NCBI RefSeq assembly: GCF_040144835.1
Contig: NZ_CP151632.1
Location: 2,356,001 to 2,420,000 of the forward strand
DNA: 64,000 nucleotides
Direction of reading: 5' to 3'
From: Microbacterium sp. LWS13-1.2
Lineage (GTDB): Bacteria; Actinomycetota; Actinomycetes; Actinomycetales; Microbacteriaceae
A program made the translations under genes and the position numbers. Positions 18,417-29,866 of the stretch are shown here, piece after piece. Positions within the stretch are counted from its first letter, which is position 1, and each line of letters begins with the position of its first letter. A model generated the notes under the pieces. It saw only the letters and a program-made list of their open reading frames with translations, did no database searches and was not told the DNA's origin.

Positions 18417-18558
18417 GGTCCAGGAAACGCAGCTTCCGGCCGCCCCCAACCTGCGAAACCCGGACCGCGCACGGCCCGACGGCGGTCTGAGCAACGCCAG
18501 GGGTCCAGGAAACGCAGGATCGCGGCATCCCGAAACGGCGAAACCCGGACCGCACACG
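18417..18558. repeat. Two-copy imperfect tandem repeat, 85-bp period
   Basis: GGTCCAGGAAACGCAG occurs at 18417-18432 and 18502-18517. Exactly 37 bp after each start comes a 20-bp block (18454-18473 and 18539-18558) differing at one base. The 21 bp between the conserved blocks differ. Each unit begins GGTCC and its second block ends in GGACC, so each can fold. It lies between a permease and a convergent small gene, so it may act in termination. Confidence 0.75.
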
Positions 18559-18573
18559 CGGGCCACGGGGGTT

Positions 18574-19038
18574 TCAGACGGCGGGAGCGGGCGCGGGAGT
18601 CTTGCGCTTGCGCGGCTTCTTCTCGGGCACGACGGGGATGGTGCCCGTCTCCGCCGCGATCTCAGCGACGTCGGCGGCCTCCGCGGCGACCTCGACACGC
18701 AGCGCCTGCACGAGCGCGAGGCCGTGGCGGGTCGTCAGGATGATCCGCTGGAACTCGGGGTGGCCCTCGAGGTCGATCACGACGCTGGGCCGGCGACGGC
18801 GGATCACGGCGAAGTCGTCGCCGCCCGCCGAGCGCCACGTCCCCATCGCGATGACGCCGCGCAGGTGCGTGCCCGGGCTCGGGATGCCCCGCAGCCAGGT
18901 CCAGGCGTCATCGGTGAGCTGCACCTTGGTGATCGTGGACCGTTCGATGACAACGTTCCCCTTGCGGAATGACAGCGCGCGCTCCGACACCGACAGCACC
19001 ACTTCGAGCTGCGTCGAGTCGAGCAGCAGCGTCACCAT
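18574..19038 (-). CDS. Hypothetical protein with Lys/Pro/Ala-rich tail
   Basis: 154 aa; family not recognised. The first 110 residues look like a compact beta-rich domain (VTLLLDSTQLEVVLS, ALSFRKGNVVIERSTI, FAVIRRRRPSVVIDL, FQRIILTT), recalling PH-like or antibiotic-binding small actinobacterial proteins. The end is a charged KKPRKRKTPAPAPAV tail. ATG at 19038 is the start nearest the domain. It is divergent from fbiC, with 103 bp between starts. Confidence 0.6.
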   Translation of the reverse strand: MVTLLLDSTQLEVVLSVSERALSFRKGNVVIERSTITKVQLTDDAWTWLRGIPSPGTHLRGVIAMGTWRSAGGDDFAVIRRRRPSVVIDLEGHPEFQRIILTTRHGLALVQALRVEVAAEAADVAEIAAETGTIPVVPEKKPRKRKTPAPAPAV

Positions 19039-19141
19039 GCGACTAGTCTGCCAGCGGGTCACCCGGGAACCGGGCTCATTTGCTTACGGGAGGGCAACGA
19101 TCCGCGACCCCGGCGTCTCCGCTTGGTGCAAGACTGGATCG

Positions 19142-21861
<2,720 letters not shown>

Positions 21862-21865
<4 letters not shown>

Positions 21866-23454
21866 CCCGCGTCGAGGTCGCGATCGTCGGTGCCGGGTTC
21901 GCGGGCATCGGCATGGCGATGGCGCTGCGTCGCGCCGGCCGCGAGGACTTCGTCGTGCTCGAGCGCGGCGCATCCGTCGGCGGCACCTGGCGCGACAACA
22001 CCTACCCGGGCGTCGCGTGCGACGTGCCGTCGCACCTGTACGGCTTCGCCGCGCACCCGAACCCGTCATGGTCGGGCACGTACGCGAAGGGCGCCGAGAT
22101 CCACTCCTACCTCGAGCACGTCGTCGACGTCGAGGGTCTGGGCGACCGGCTGCGCCTGCGCACGGCGATGCAGCGGGCCGAATGGGATGCCGGGCACGCG
22201 GTCTGGCGCATCGGCACGTCACCTGCGGGGGCGTACCAGCGGTCCGCCGGACATCGGGGCGCGTTATCCGGACGCGAGGGCGAGACCGATGACGACGTCA
22301 TCGTCGCCGACGTGCTGGTGCTCGCGTGCGGGCGGCTCACTGAGCCGACGATCCCCCGGATCGCCGGCCTCGAGCAGTTCCCGGGGCCGCTGTTCCACTC
22401 GGCGCGGTGGAATCACTCCGCAGATCTCACCGGCGCACGCGTCGGCGTCGTCGGCACCGGGGCCAGTGCCGTCCAGATCGTGCCCGAGCTCGCGCGCGCA
22501 GCGGCGCATGTCACGCTCTTCCAGCGCACGCCCGCATGGATCGTGCCGCGCGGCGGGGACGCGTACTCCGACGCCGAGCGCGCCCGGTTCGTCACGGACC
22601 CCGCGTCGCTCGAGGCGCTGCGAGCCGATCTGTATGCCGAGGGCGAGGCGCGCTTCGCCTCGCGCTCGGGGGACTCCGCCGCCGCGGCGGAGGCCGAGGC
22701 CGTGGCGCTCGCGCACCTCGAACGACACGTGGCCAATCCCGCGCTGCGCGCCGCGCTCACCCCGGACTACGCGTTCGGATGCAAGCGCGTGCTGCTCTCG
22801 GACGAGTTCTACCCCGCCGTCGCATCCGACGCCGTGTCACTCGTGCCGGCCGCGCTCGCCGCCGTGGAGGGCTCGACACTCGTCGCCTCCGATGGCACGC
22901 GCCACGAGATCGATGCGCTCGTCCTCGCAACCGGCTTCGCCTCGACCCGCCAGCCCTACGCCGAGCTCGTCGCAGGCGAGCACGGCCAGACGCTCGCCGA
23001 GCACTGGTCGGGCGGGATGACGGCCTTCGCCTCGACCGTCGTCGCGGGCTTCCCCAATCTCTTCGTGCTCAACGGCCCGAACGCGTCACTGGGTCATTCG
23101 TCGTCCGTGCTCATGATCGAGGAGCAGGCGGGCTACGTCACCCGCGTCCTCGACGACCGTTCGGGCCGGGTGCTTCGCGTCGACCCCGAGGCCGAACGGC
23201 AGTACACCGACGAGATCGCGCGGGCGGCGGCATCCACCCGCTGGATGACCGGCGGATGCCGCAACTGGTACGTCGACGAGCGCTCCGGCCGGCTCGCCCT
23301 GCTGTGGCCCGGCACCGTCGACGCCTTCCGCGAGCGGCTCGCCCGGGCGGACGGCTCGGAATTCCTGCCCGCACACGACGACCCACACGGCCGCCGGGAG
23401 GACCCGCGCCCGCACCCCGATCGCGAACCTGCTCTCGAAAGGAGCTCCGCATGA
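21862..23454 (+). CDS. Flavin-containing monooxygenase, Baeyer-Villiger type
   Basis: 530 aa two-dinucleotide-binding flavoprotein. The FAD motif GAGFAGIG is at the N-terminus, the NADPH motif GTGASAVQ in the middle, and between them the Baeyer-Villiger fingerprint FxGxxxHxxxW (FPGPLFHSARW). Such enzymes insert oxygen next to ketones. ATG 21862 overlaps the fbiC stop by 4 bp and its own stop overlaps fgd by 4 bp, so it is in the middle of the F420 operon. The substrate is unknown. Confidence 0.88.
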
Positions 23455-24464
23455 CCGTTCCGCTGCGCTTCGGCTACAAGGCGTCCGCCGAGCAGTTCGG
23501 CCCCGCCGAGCTGCTCGACTACGCGATCCAGGCCGAGGAGGCCGGGTTCGACTCGGTGTTCATCTCGGACCACCTGCAGCCGTGGCTGCACGACGGCGGG
23601 CACGCTCCGGCATCCGTCCCGTGGCTCGGCGCGCTCGGCGCGAAGACCTCGCGTGTGCTCATCGGCACGTCGGTGCTGACCCCCACCTTCCGGTACAACC
23701 CGACGGTCGTCGCGCAGGACTTCGCGACGCTCGGCGTGATGTACCCGGGGCGCGTGATCCTCGGCGTCGGCACGGGCGAGGCGCTCAACGAGGCGAATCT
23801 GGGCATCGCGTGGCCCGACCCGCCCGAGCGGTTCCAGCGGCTCAAGGAGGCGATCGGCCTCATCCGCCGGCTGTGGTCGGAGGACCGCGTCAACTTCGAC
23901 GGCACCTACTACCACGCCCGCAACATCACGATCTACGACAAGCTGCCCGAGCCGGTGCCGATCTACATCGGCGCTGCCGGGCCCGCCGCGACCCGCCTCG
24001 CCGGTCGCATCGCCGACGGGTTCATCACCACGTCGGGCAAGAAGCGCGAGCTCTACACCGACACGCTCCTGCCGGCGCTGCACGAGGGCCTCGAGAAGGC
24101 GGGCCGCCCGGCCGACGCCATTGACACGCTCATCGAGGTGAAGGTGTCGCTTGACGCGACACTCGAGGCCGCGCAGGAGAAGACCCGGTTCTGGGCGCCG
24201 CTCGCCCTCACGCCCGACGAGAAGATGGGCGTCGACGACCCGATCGAGATGCAGCGCCTCGGCGAGCAGCTTCCGATCGAGCGCGCGGCCTCGCGGTTCA
24301 TCGTGTCGGACGACCCCGATGAGCACGTCGAGCGCATCGGGTGGTACATCGAGCTCGGGTTCCGCCACCTGGTGTTCCACGACCCCGGCCACGACCAGGG
24401 CGCGTTCCTGCGGCTGTACGGCGAGGAGATCCTGCCGCGGCTGCGCGCGCGGTTCGGCGCGTGA
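23451..24464 (+). CDS. fgd: F420-dependent glucose-6-phosphate dehydrogenase
   Basis: Reduces coenzyme F420 with glucose-6-phosphate, giving 6-phosphogluconolactone. It is 337 aa, the normal length, with a luciferase-like TIM barrel. Residues known to be essential in the mycobacterial enzyme are present: His41 and Trp45 (SDHLQPWLH) and Glu110 (GVGTGEALNE). AAAGGAG precedes ATG 23451. It overlaps the monooxygenase gene and fbiD by 4 bp each. An intact FGD implies that this organism uses F420, which contrasts with the defective CofH half of fbiC. Confidence 0.92.
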   Translation: MTVPLRFGYKASAEQFGPAELLDYAIQAEEAGFDSVFISDHLQPWLHDGGHAPASVPWLGALGAKTSRVLIGTSVLTPTFRYNPTVVAQDFATLGVMYPGRVILGVGTGEALNEANLGIAWPDPPERFQRLKEAIGLIRRLWSEDRVNFDGTYYHARNITIYDKLPEPVPIYIGAAGPAATRLAGRIADGFITTSGKKRELYTDTLLPALHEGLEKAGRPADAIDTLIEVKVSLDATLEAAQEKTRFWAPLALTPDEKMGVDDPIEMQRLGEQLPIERAASRFIVSDDPDEHVERIGWYIELGFRHLVFHDPGHDQGAFLRLYGEEILPRLRARFGA

Positions 24465-25198
24465 GCCCGCTTTTCCGGCGGCGCGGGCGTGCACCGCGCA
24501 CGACTCAGGCAGAGCCGCCGTCGGCCCGGCGCGACGAGGTCCCGTCGGCTGACCCGCCTGAGCTGCGACCGGCTCGATGGGTCGTGGTGGTCCCGGTCAA
24601 GCCGTCGGCGCGCGCCAAGTCGCGCCTCGACGTCGAGGGAGTGGGCCGCGCCGACCTCGCCCGCGCGATCGCCCTCGACACGCTCACCGCGGCGAGCGTG
24701 TGCGAGCTCGTCGCTCAGGTCGTCGTCGTCACCGACGACGCGACGCTCGCACGCGAAGCGGCGATGATCCCGGCGCTGCGGTTCGTCCCCGAGGGCGAGG
24801 CGGGCGGGCTCGACGCCGCGGTGGCGGTGGGGGTGGCTGCGATCGATCCGGACGGACGGATGCCGCGCGCAGCCCTCCTCGGCGATCTTCCGGCTCTGCG
24901 ACCCGACGATCTGGCCGAGGCGCTGCGGGCCGCGGCATCCGTCGACCGGGCCGTCGTGCCCGACGCGGAGGGCACGGGCTCGACGCTGGTGACCGCACGC
25001 GCCGGGGTCGCATGGGAGACGTCTTTCGGCGACGGCTCGTTCGCGCGGCACGTCGCGCTGGGGTGTGAGGCGCTCCCGATCGCGGATGCCTCCACCCTTC
25101 GTCGCGACGTCGACACCGCCGCGCAGTTGACCGCCGCGGCCGCGCTCGGCCTCGGCCCCCGCACGGCCGCACTGCTGGCTGCGCACGCCGACGCGTGA
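24461..25198 (+). CDS. fbiD: FbiD/CofC, phospho(enol)pyruvate/lactate guanylyltransferase
   Basis: Makes the GDP-activated phosphoenolpyruvate or phospholactate donor that FbiA attaches to F0. It is 245 aa. The nucleotidyltransferase core starts at VVVPVKPSARAKSRL; GEAGGLDAAV, ALLGDLPALRPDDL, VVPDAEGTGSTLV and FGDGSFARH are family motifs. A roughly 40-residue Arg/Pro-rich N-terminal extension precedes the core. GTG 24461 overlaps the fgd stop (GTGA). Confidence 0.9.
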   Translation: MSPLFRRRGRAPRTTQAEPPSARRDEVPSADPPELRPARWVVVVPVKPSARAKSRLDVEGVGRADLARAIALDTLTAASVCELVAQVVVVTDDATLAREAAMIPALRFVPEGEAGGLDAAVAVGVAAIDPDGRMPRAALLGDLPALRPDDLAEALRAAASVDRAVVPDAEGTGSTLVTARAGVAWETSFGDGSFARHVALGCEALPIADASTLRRDVDTAAQLTAAAALGLGPRTAALLAAHADA

Positions 25199-25257
25199 CG
25201 CGTCTCGCCCGAGGATGAGGATGGGCCCGTCGGCCGGCACGGCGCTAGCCTGGCGTG

Positions 25258-25689
25258 ATGAGCGACTACGAGGTGCTGGAGATCGGCGGGCTCGACGAGT
25301 GGCGGGCGCACTACGGCGGGTTCCGGCCCGACAGCTCCCGCGACGGGCGCCGAGTGGTCGACCACGAGCTGAATCTGCAGTACATCGGCATGACCGCGAA
25401 CGCGTACGAGCCGGGTGAGGAAGCGGGCTACTGGCACGCGCACTCGCGCGTCGAGGAGGCCTACGTGTTCCTCGCCGGTCGCGGGCAGATGGCGCTCGAC
25501 GACGACATCATCGACGTGGGCCCTGGCACCGTGGTGCGCGTGGGCCAGGGCGTGCTGCGCACGTGGCGCGCGCTGCCCGACAGCCCCGAGCAGCTGCGGT
25601 GGCTGTGCATCCGCGCCGGCGGCCGCGAACTGCCCCAACTGCCCGACGACAGCCAGCGCGCCCCCGACCGCGCCTCCCCCTGGACCTGA
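25258..25689 (+). CDS. Cupin-domain protein
   Basis: 143 aa single cupin barrel: YWHAHSRVEEAYVFLAGRGQM provides the first metal-binding histidines and glutamate, and DVGPGTVVRVGQGVLRTWRA the second strand pair. Function unknown. ATG 25258 is preceded in frame by GTG 25255. It follows fbiD by 59 bp on the same strand and may belong to the F420 operon. A C-terminal low-complexity tail ends shortly before a repeat element. Confidence 0.75.
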   Translation: MSDYEVLEIGGLDEWRAHYGGFRPDSSRDGRRVVDHELNLQYIGMTANAYEPGEEAGYWHAHSRVEEAYVFLAGRGQMALDDDIIDVGPGTVVRVGQGVLRTWRALPDSPEQLRWLCIRAGGRELPQLPDDSQRAPDRASPWT

Positions 25690-25787
25690 CCCCGCGGCCC
25701 GGATCCCCGAACGCGTGAACCCTCAGGCGCTGGAGCCGCAACGCAGCGCGCAGGCCGAGCGCGGCATCCGTCTCCCCCGGTCCCGAG

Positions 25788-25854
25788 ATCAGGTGATCTC
25801 ACCAGGACAGGACGATCGCGCAGAGAATCTCCTGCGCACGTCATATCACCTGAT
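25788..25854. repeat. 67-bp palindromic element, copy 1
   Basis: Bounded by ATCAGGTGAT and ATCACCTGAT, a perfect 10-bp outer stem. Inside are CAGGACGATC and CCTGCGC, shared with copy 2 at 32864-32930, which has the same length and is about 70% identical by eye. It lies between the convergent cupin and TauE genes; the surrounding 25690-25916 region holds no gene. Confidence 0.8.
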
Positions 25855-25916
25855 GCGGTGACGTGACGGACACGCGCCGGAACGGATGCCGCGGCCCAGC
25901 CGCCCGCCCCGACCCG

Positions 25917-26660
25917 TCAGCCGAGGAGCAGGTACACCGCGCCGACGATGGTGAAGGCGATCACGAGCTTCTCGAACACGGACTGCGGCATGCGGTCGGC
26001 CAGCCAGCGGCCGAGGAACGCGGACGCGACGACGAGCGGCACGAGCACCAGGTCGATGAGAAGCCCGGGCACGGTGATGATCCCGATGCCGATCGAGAAC
26101 GGCACCTTGAAGAGGTTGACGATGGCGAAGAACCACGCCGCCGTGCCGAGGAACGCCTTCACCTCGAAGCGCGCCGCGAGGAAGTACATCGACATCACGG
26201 GGCCGGCGGCGTTCGCGACCATCGTGGTGAACCCTCCGAGCGACCCGTAGGTCGCCGCGGCGATGCGGTGCGGTCCGGCGGTGTCGACCTGCGACATGAA
26301 CCGCCGGCGCAGCAGCGTGATGGCGATCACCGCGAGGAGGATGACGCCGATCGACCGCTTGACCCAGAGGTCGTCGGCGAACCACAGGAACACCACGCCC
26401 AGCAGCACGCCGACGACGACGGCAGGGGCGAGCCGCAGGAGTGTCCGCCAGTCCGCGTGGCGGCGATACATGGTGACCGCGAACAGGTCGGCGACGATCA
26501 GCAGCAGCAGCAGCACGCCGGTCGACTGCTTCGCCGGAAGGACGGCCGCGAAGATCGCGACGGCGATTGTGCCGGCTCCGGGCACGGCGGTCTTCGACAG
26601 CCCGACGACGACGGCCCCGACGCCGAGCAGGGCCCACGCCCACCACGCCAGCTCGGGCAC
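25917..26660 (-). CDS. TauE/SafE-family membrane permease
   Basis: 247 aa integral membrane protein with about eight hydrophobic segments. The motif GVGAVVVGLSKTAVPGAG near the N-terminus and the repeat YGSLGGFTTMVANAAGPVMS are hallmarks of the TauE/SafE (DUF81) anion or sulfite exporters. GTG 26660 follows the fbiA stop after one base (TGA C GTG), so it is translationally coupled to fbiA. Its role in F420 metabolism, if any, is unknown. Confidence 0.88.
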   Translation of the reverse strand: MPELAWWAWALLGVGAVVVGLSKTAVPGAGTIAVAIFAAVLPAKQSTGVLLLLLIVADLFAVTMYRRHADWRTLLRLAPAVVVGVLLGVVFLWFADDLWVKRSIGVILLAVIAITLLRRRFMSQVDTAGPHRIAAATYGSLGGFTTMVANAAGPVMSMYFLAARFEVKAFLGTAAWFFAIVNLFKVPFSIGIGIITVPGLLIDLVLVPLVVASAFLGRWLADRMPQSVFEKLVIAFTIVGAVYLLLG

Positions 26661-26661
26661 G

Positions 26662-27660
26662 TCAGAGAGCTCGATCGTCGGCCAGGCCGGCGGTCAGCGC
26701 CGCCTCGCCGAGCGCCGTCTGACGCGCATCGTCCGTCATCCACAGTGGACGGACGAGAGATCGGATGCCGAGCCGGGCGACCTCGTCGGCCGCAGCCTCG
26801 TCCTCCTCGGCGATGAGCCACGCGTCGAGCAGCCCGCCGTCCGCACGCGCACCGTACAGCCCCGCCACCGCGGCGGCGGAAGTCTCGACCCCGATCGCGG
26901 TGAGGCAGACGTCGGCCATGCCGCGCACGACCTTGCCGCCGATGATGGGCGAGACGCCGACGACCGGCGCCGCGGTCTCGCGGAGCGCCTGACGGATGCC
27001 GGGCACGGCGAGGATCGGGCCGATCGACACGACGGGGTTGGAGGGCGCGAGCAGCACCACATCGGCCGTCGCGATCGCTTCGGTCACGCCGGGTGCGGGA
27101 ACGGCGTCGCCGACGCTGGGGTTCTCGAACCGCGCGGGCGCGAGGGTGGCGCGGTGGCGCGTCCACCACTCCTGGAAATGCAGGCGTGAGCCGTCCTGGA
27201 GGACGACGATGGTGTCGACCTCCGCGTCGGTCATCGGCAGCAGGCGTGCGCCGAGGTCCCAGCGGTGCGACATCCGCTCGAGCACCTGCGTGGGCGTGAG
27301 GCCGTCGCGCAGCCAGCCGGTGCGGGCGAGGTGCGTGCCGAGGTCGAGGTCGCCGAGAGTGAACCAGGGCCATCCCGCGCCCCACTCCTGCAGCTCGTGG
27401 TTGACGCGCTCGCTGTCGCCCTGACGACCCCAGCCGCGTTCGGCGTCGTTCACGCCGGCAAGCGCGTAGGTGATCGAGTCGACGTCGGGTTGGAGGCGGA
27501 CGCCGGAGAGCCACAGGTCGTCACCTGTGTTGACGATCACGGTGAGCGCCGACGCGGTGTCGTCGAGGCCGCGCGCGCGCAGCGCAGCGCGGACGCCCAG
27601 CACGAACCGGGAGCCGCCCACGCCGCCCGCGAGCACGACGATGCGGGGCGTGCCGGCCAT
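26662..27660 (-). CDS. fbiA: FbiA/CofD, phospho-L-lactate (PEP) transferase
   Basis: Transfers the phospholactyl or enolpyruvyl group from the FbiD product to F0, giving F420-0 or dehydro-F420-0. It is 332 aa. Motifs: VVLAGGVGGSRFVLGV at the N-terminus, VNTGDDLWLSGVRLQPDVDSITYAL, FTLGDLDLGTHLAR, LAPSNPVVSIGPIL and SPIIGGKVVRGMAD. It lies 6 bp downstream of hemD on the same strand and is coupled to the TauE gene. fbiB, the gamma-glutamyl ligase, is not in the window. Confidence 0.93.
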   Translation of the reverse strand: MAGTPRIVVLAGGVGGSRFVLGVRAALRARGLDDTASALTVIVNTGDDLWLSGVRLQPDVDSITYALAGVNDAERGWGRQGDSERVNHELQEWGAGWPWFTLGDLDLGTHLARTGWLRDGLTPTQVLERMSHRWDLGARLLPMTDAEVDTIVVLQDGSRLHFQEWWTRHRATLAPARFENPSVGDAVPAPGVTEAIATADVVLLAPSNPVVSIGPILAVPGIRQALRETAAPVVGVSPIIGGKVVRGMADVCLTAIGVETSAAAVAGLYGARADGGLLDAWLIAEEDEAAADEVARLGIRSLVRPLWMTDDARQTALGEAALTAGLADDRAL

Positions 27661-27666
27661 CTGGCG

Positions 27667-28512
27667 TCAGCCCCGGCCGTCCATGCCGAGCTGCGGGAGC
27701 ACGCCGGTGCGGGGTGCGAACTCGTCGGCCGCGTGCGGCAGCGAGAACTTGGCGACCGCGTCGATGAGCGCGTCGACCGTCTGCGCGTCCGCGATGACGT
27801 CGACGTCGAGGCCGGCCCGGCGGGCGTCCTTGGCCGTGCGCGGTCCGATCGCGGCGATGAGGGTGGTGGCAGGGATGTGGGGGAACTGCTCGTGCACCTG
27901 CTCGGCCACCGAGCCGCTGGTCACGAGGATGGCGTTGATGCGTCCGGATCGGACGTCTTCCGCGATGCGCTCGGTCACCGGCACCCCGACGGTGCGGTAG
28001 GCGACGACGCTGCGGACACGGTGCCCGGCCTCGGTCAGCATGCGGGTGAGCACGGGCTTGGCGATCTCGCTGCGCAGCGTGAGGATGTCGCGGGCCTGCG
28101 GCTCGAGGCCGATGAGCTGCTCCGCCATGCCGGCCGCGGAGTTGTCGCGCTCAGGAACCAGGTCGACGCGGTAGCCGACGGCGAGGAGCGCTGCCGCGGT
28201 GGTCTCGCCCACAGCCGCGACCTTGGTGGTCGGCGGGACGACAGCCCGATACGCGTAGAGCACGTCGACGGTCGTAGCGCTCGTGACGGTGAGCCAGTCG
28301 AACCTGCCGGCTGCCAGATCGGCGAGCGCCTGCTCGAGCGTGGCCTGGTCATTCGTGGGCGCGAAATTGATGAGGGGGGCGATGACGGGGGTCGCTCCCT
28401 GACGACGGAGAGTGGCCGCAACACCGTCGCCCCAGGGGCCGCCCCGAGGGACGAGAACGCGCCAGCCGGTCAATGGTTTGAGGGACTGGTGCTGAGCTGC
28501 GGCGGTGTTCAT
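27667..28512 (-). CDS. hemD: Uroporphyrinogen-III synthase
   Basis: Closes hydroxymethylbilane to uroporphyrinogen III in haem synthesis. It is 281 aa, with the two-lobed HemD fold: GWRVLVPRGGPWGDGVAATLRRQG, FDWLTVTSATTVDVL, VAAVGETTAAALLAVGY, ILVTSGSVAEQV and AAIGPRTAKDARRAGL. It starts the hemD-fbiA-TauE operon; hemY lies 1.4 kb upstream on the same strand. Confidence 0.88.
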   Translation of the reverse strand: MNTAAAQHQSLKPLTGWRVLVPRGGPWGDGVAATLRRQGATPVIAPLINFAPTNDQATLEQALADLAAGRFDWLTVTSATTVDVLYAYRAVVPPTTKVAAVGETTAAALLAVGYRVDLVPERDNSAAGMAEQLIGLEPQARDILTLRSEIAKPVLTRMLTEAGHRVRSVVAYRTVGVPVTERIAEDVRSGRINAILVTSGSVAEQVHEQFPHIPATTLIAAIGPRTAKDARRAGLDVDVIADAQTVDALIDAVAKFSLPHAADEFAPRTGVLPQLGMDGRG

Positions 28513-28696
28513 AAGGGGGTCGACTCTCGATGGTGCTCAGTCGGCCGCTCACCACGTTCGAGCAGCCGATGCGCGATTCGAATCGGGTTCGCGCGATCGG
28601 CAGCATACGCACCGTTGCACTGCCTTGCCTCCCGAGCATACCCCTCATCCCGGAAGCAGTGCCCCTCACCTGTGGAGAGCGCGGGAAGCGGCGGGA

Positions 28697-28981
28697 TCAG
28701 CGCGTGTACAGGCGGACGAAACCCCAGACGGCGGCGCCGATCGCAACGGCACCCACGATGACCGCTGCGGCGGCGAGCGCAGGGTTGCTGCGCTGGAAGG
28801 CGCGAGCCTGCTCGACACCGTCGTCCACGGCCCGGCCGACGCGCCGTGGCACGTTGGCCTTCTCTTCGATCGCGGCGAGCGCGGCCTTCAGCTCGGTGCG
28901 CGCCTGCACGACGGGATCGCCGATGCCGAGCGGGACGGCGGTGCGGGGCACGGGCACGGGCACGACGGCGTCAGAGCTCAT
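28697..28981 (-). CDS. DUF3618-like small membrane protein
   Basis: 94 aa. An amphipathic region VQARTELKAALAAIEEKANVPRRV resembles DUF3618 proteins, followed by a single C-terminal membrane helix (ALAAAAVIVGAVAIGAAVWGFV). It overlaps the end of the holin-like gene by 11 bp. It is probably a membrane-associated structural partner of the next two proteins; function unknown. Confidence 0.72.
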   Translation of the reverse strand: MSSDAVVPVPVPRTAVPLGIGDPVVQARTELKAALAAIEEKANVPRRVGRAVDDGVEQARAFQRSNPALAAAAVIVGAVAIGAAVWGFVRLYTR

Positions 28982-29372
28982 CGCGCACCTCCTTCACATC
29001 CAGGGCGATCGACTGCACGGGGTTCTGACGCTCGCCGATCTTCTTGAAGCGGAGGATGCCGAGCCAGGCCAGCACCGCCGTGATGACGAGCATCGCGAAG
29101 AAGACGACGAGCGCCGAGAGCCATACCGGCCACCACGACGACAGCCCTGCGATCACGAAGGTGCCGAGGACGGGCACCGACCAGAAGAGCACGAACAGGG
29201 CGGCGAACACCCACAGCGCACCCCACCCGCCGTCCTTCGCGGTGCGGGAGAGCCACGCCTTGGCGGCGTCGATCTCCGCGATGACGAGGTTGCGGATCAG
29301 CTCCGGGATCTCGCCGATCAGCGTGAGCAGGCTGTCGTCCGCGCGGTCGCGGAAGCCACGCGGCGTGGTCAT
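28971..29372 (-). CDS. Holin-X/DUF1469-type membrane protein
   Basis: 133 aa. An amphipathic start (DDSLLTLIGEIPELIRNLVIAEIDAAKAWL) precedes two membrane helices, and the C-terminus is FKKIGERQNPVQSIALDVKEVRDEL. This is the layout of the actinobacterial superfamily often annotated as a putative phage holin, although no phage genes are near. ATG 29372 is used, with an in-frame GTG one codon upstream. It forms a unit with its two neighbours. Confidence 0.78.
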   Translation of the reverse strand: MTTPRGFRDRADDSLLTLIGEIPELIRNLVIAEIDAAKAWLSRTAKDGGWGALWVFAALFVLFWSVPVLGTFVIAGLSSWWPVWLSALVVFFAMLVITAVLAWLGILRFKKIGERQNPVQSIALDVKEVRDEL

Positions 29373-29376
29373 CACG

Positions 29377-29766
29377 TCAGGCCCCGCCGCGGCCGTTCTG
29401 CGACGCGTCGTCGATCGCATCCTCGACGGCGTCCTTCACCGCCTTCGCCGAGGTCTGGGCCGCCTTCTCCACGTCGTCGGCCGAGTCCTGGCCGACCTTG
29501 AGGGCGGCGTCGAGCTTCTGCCCGGGCGTGCCCTTCGCTCCGGCGGCCTGGGTGACCTTGACCGCCGACTCCCACAGCGTGGACGGCAGCGCCATCGCCT
29601 GCGACTTGGCGAAGTCCTTCACCTTGTCGACCTGCGCCTTCACGGGCTCGGCGTTCCACACCTTCAGCCACTGCGCCTTGATCTGCTCGTACCGCTCTCG
29701 GCCCGCCCGCGTACCGAGGACGTACCCGATCGCAAGTCCGACGACCAGTCCTGCCTTGCCCTTCAT
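29377..29766 (-). CDS. YtxH-like small protein
   Basis: 129 aa. It starts with a short hydrophobic Gly-rich helix (GLVVGLAIGYVLGTRAGRERY) and continues as a charged, Ala-rich helical protein likely to form a coiled coil, as in YtxH-type envelope stress proteins. GAGGAG lies before ATG 29766. The stop is 4 bp before the holin-like start, so these small genes are co-transcribed. Confidence 0.75.
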   Translation of the reverse strand: MKGKAGLVVGLAIGYVLGTRAGRERYEQIKAQWLKVWNAEPVKAQVDKVKDFAKSQAMALPSTLWESAVKVTQAAGAKGTPGQKLDAALKVGQDSADDVEKAAQTSAKAVKDAVEDAIDDASQNGRGGA

Positions 29767-29866
29767 GAGGTCTCCTCACGCTTCGGTGTGCACCTGACGA
29801 CCCTCCCAGGGTAGCCCTGTATGCCGATTCCGGCATCCACCCTTGACACCGGTCGTCACCGCGTGC

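Noticed and set aside
28971..29372. Prophage remnant suggested by the holin-like protein
   Set aside because: The family is a general actinobacterial membrane protein and no other phage gene is near.
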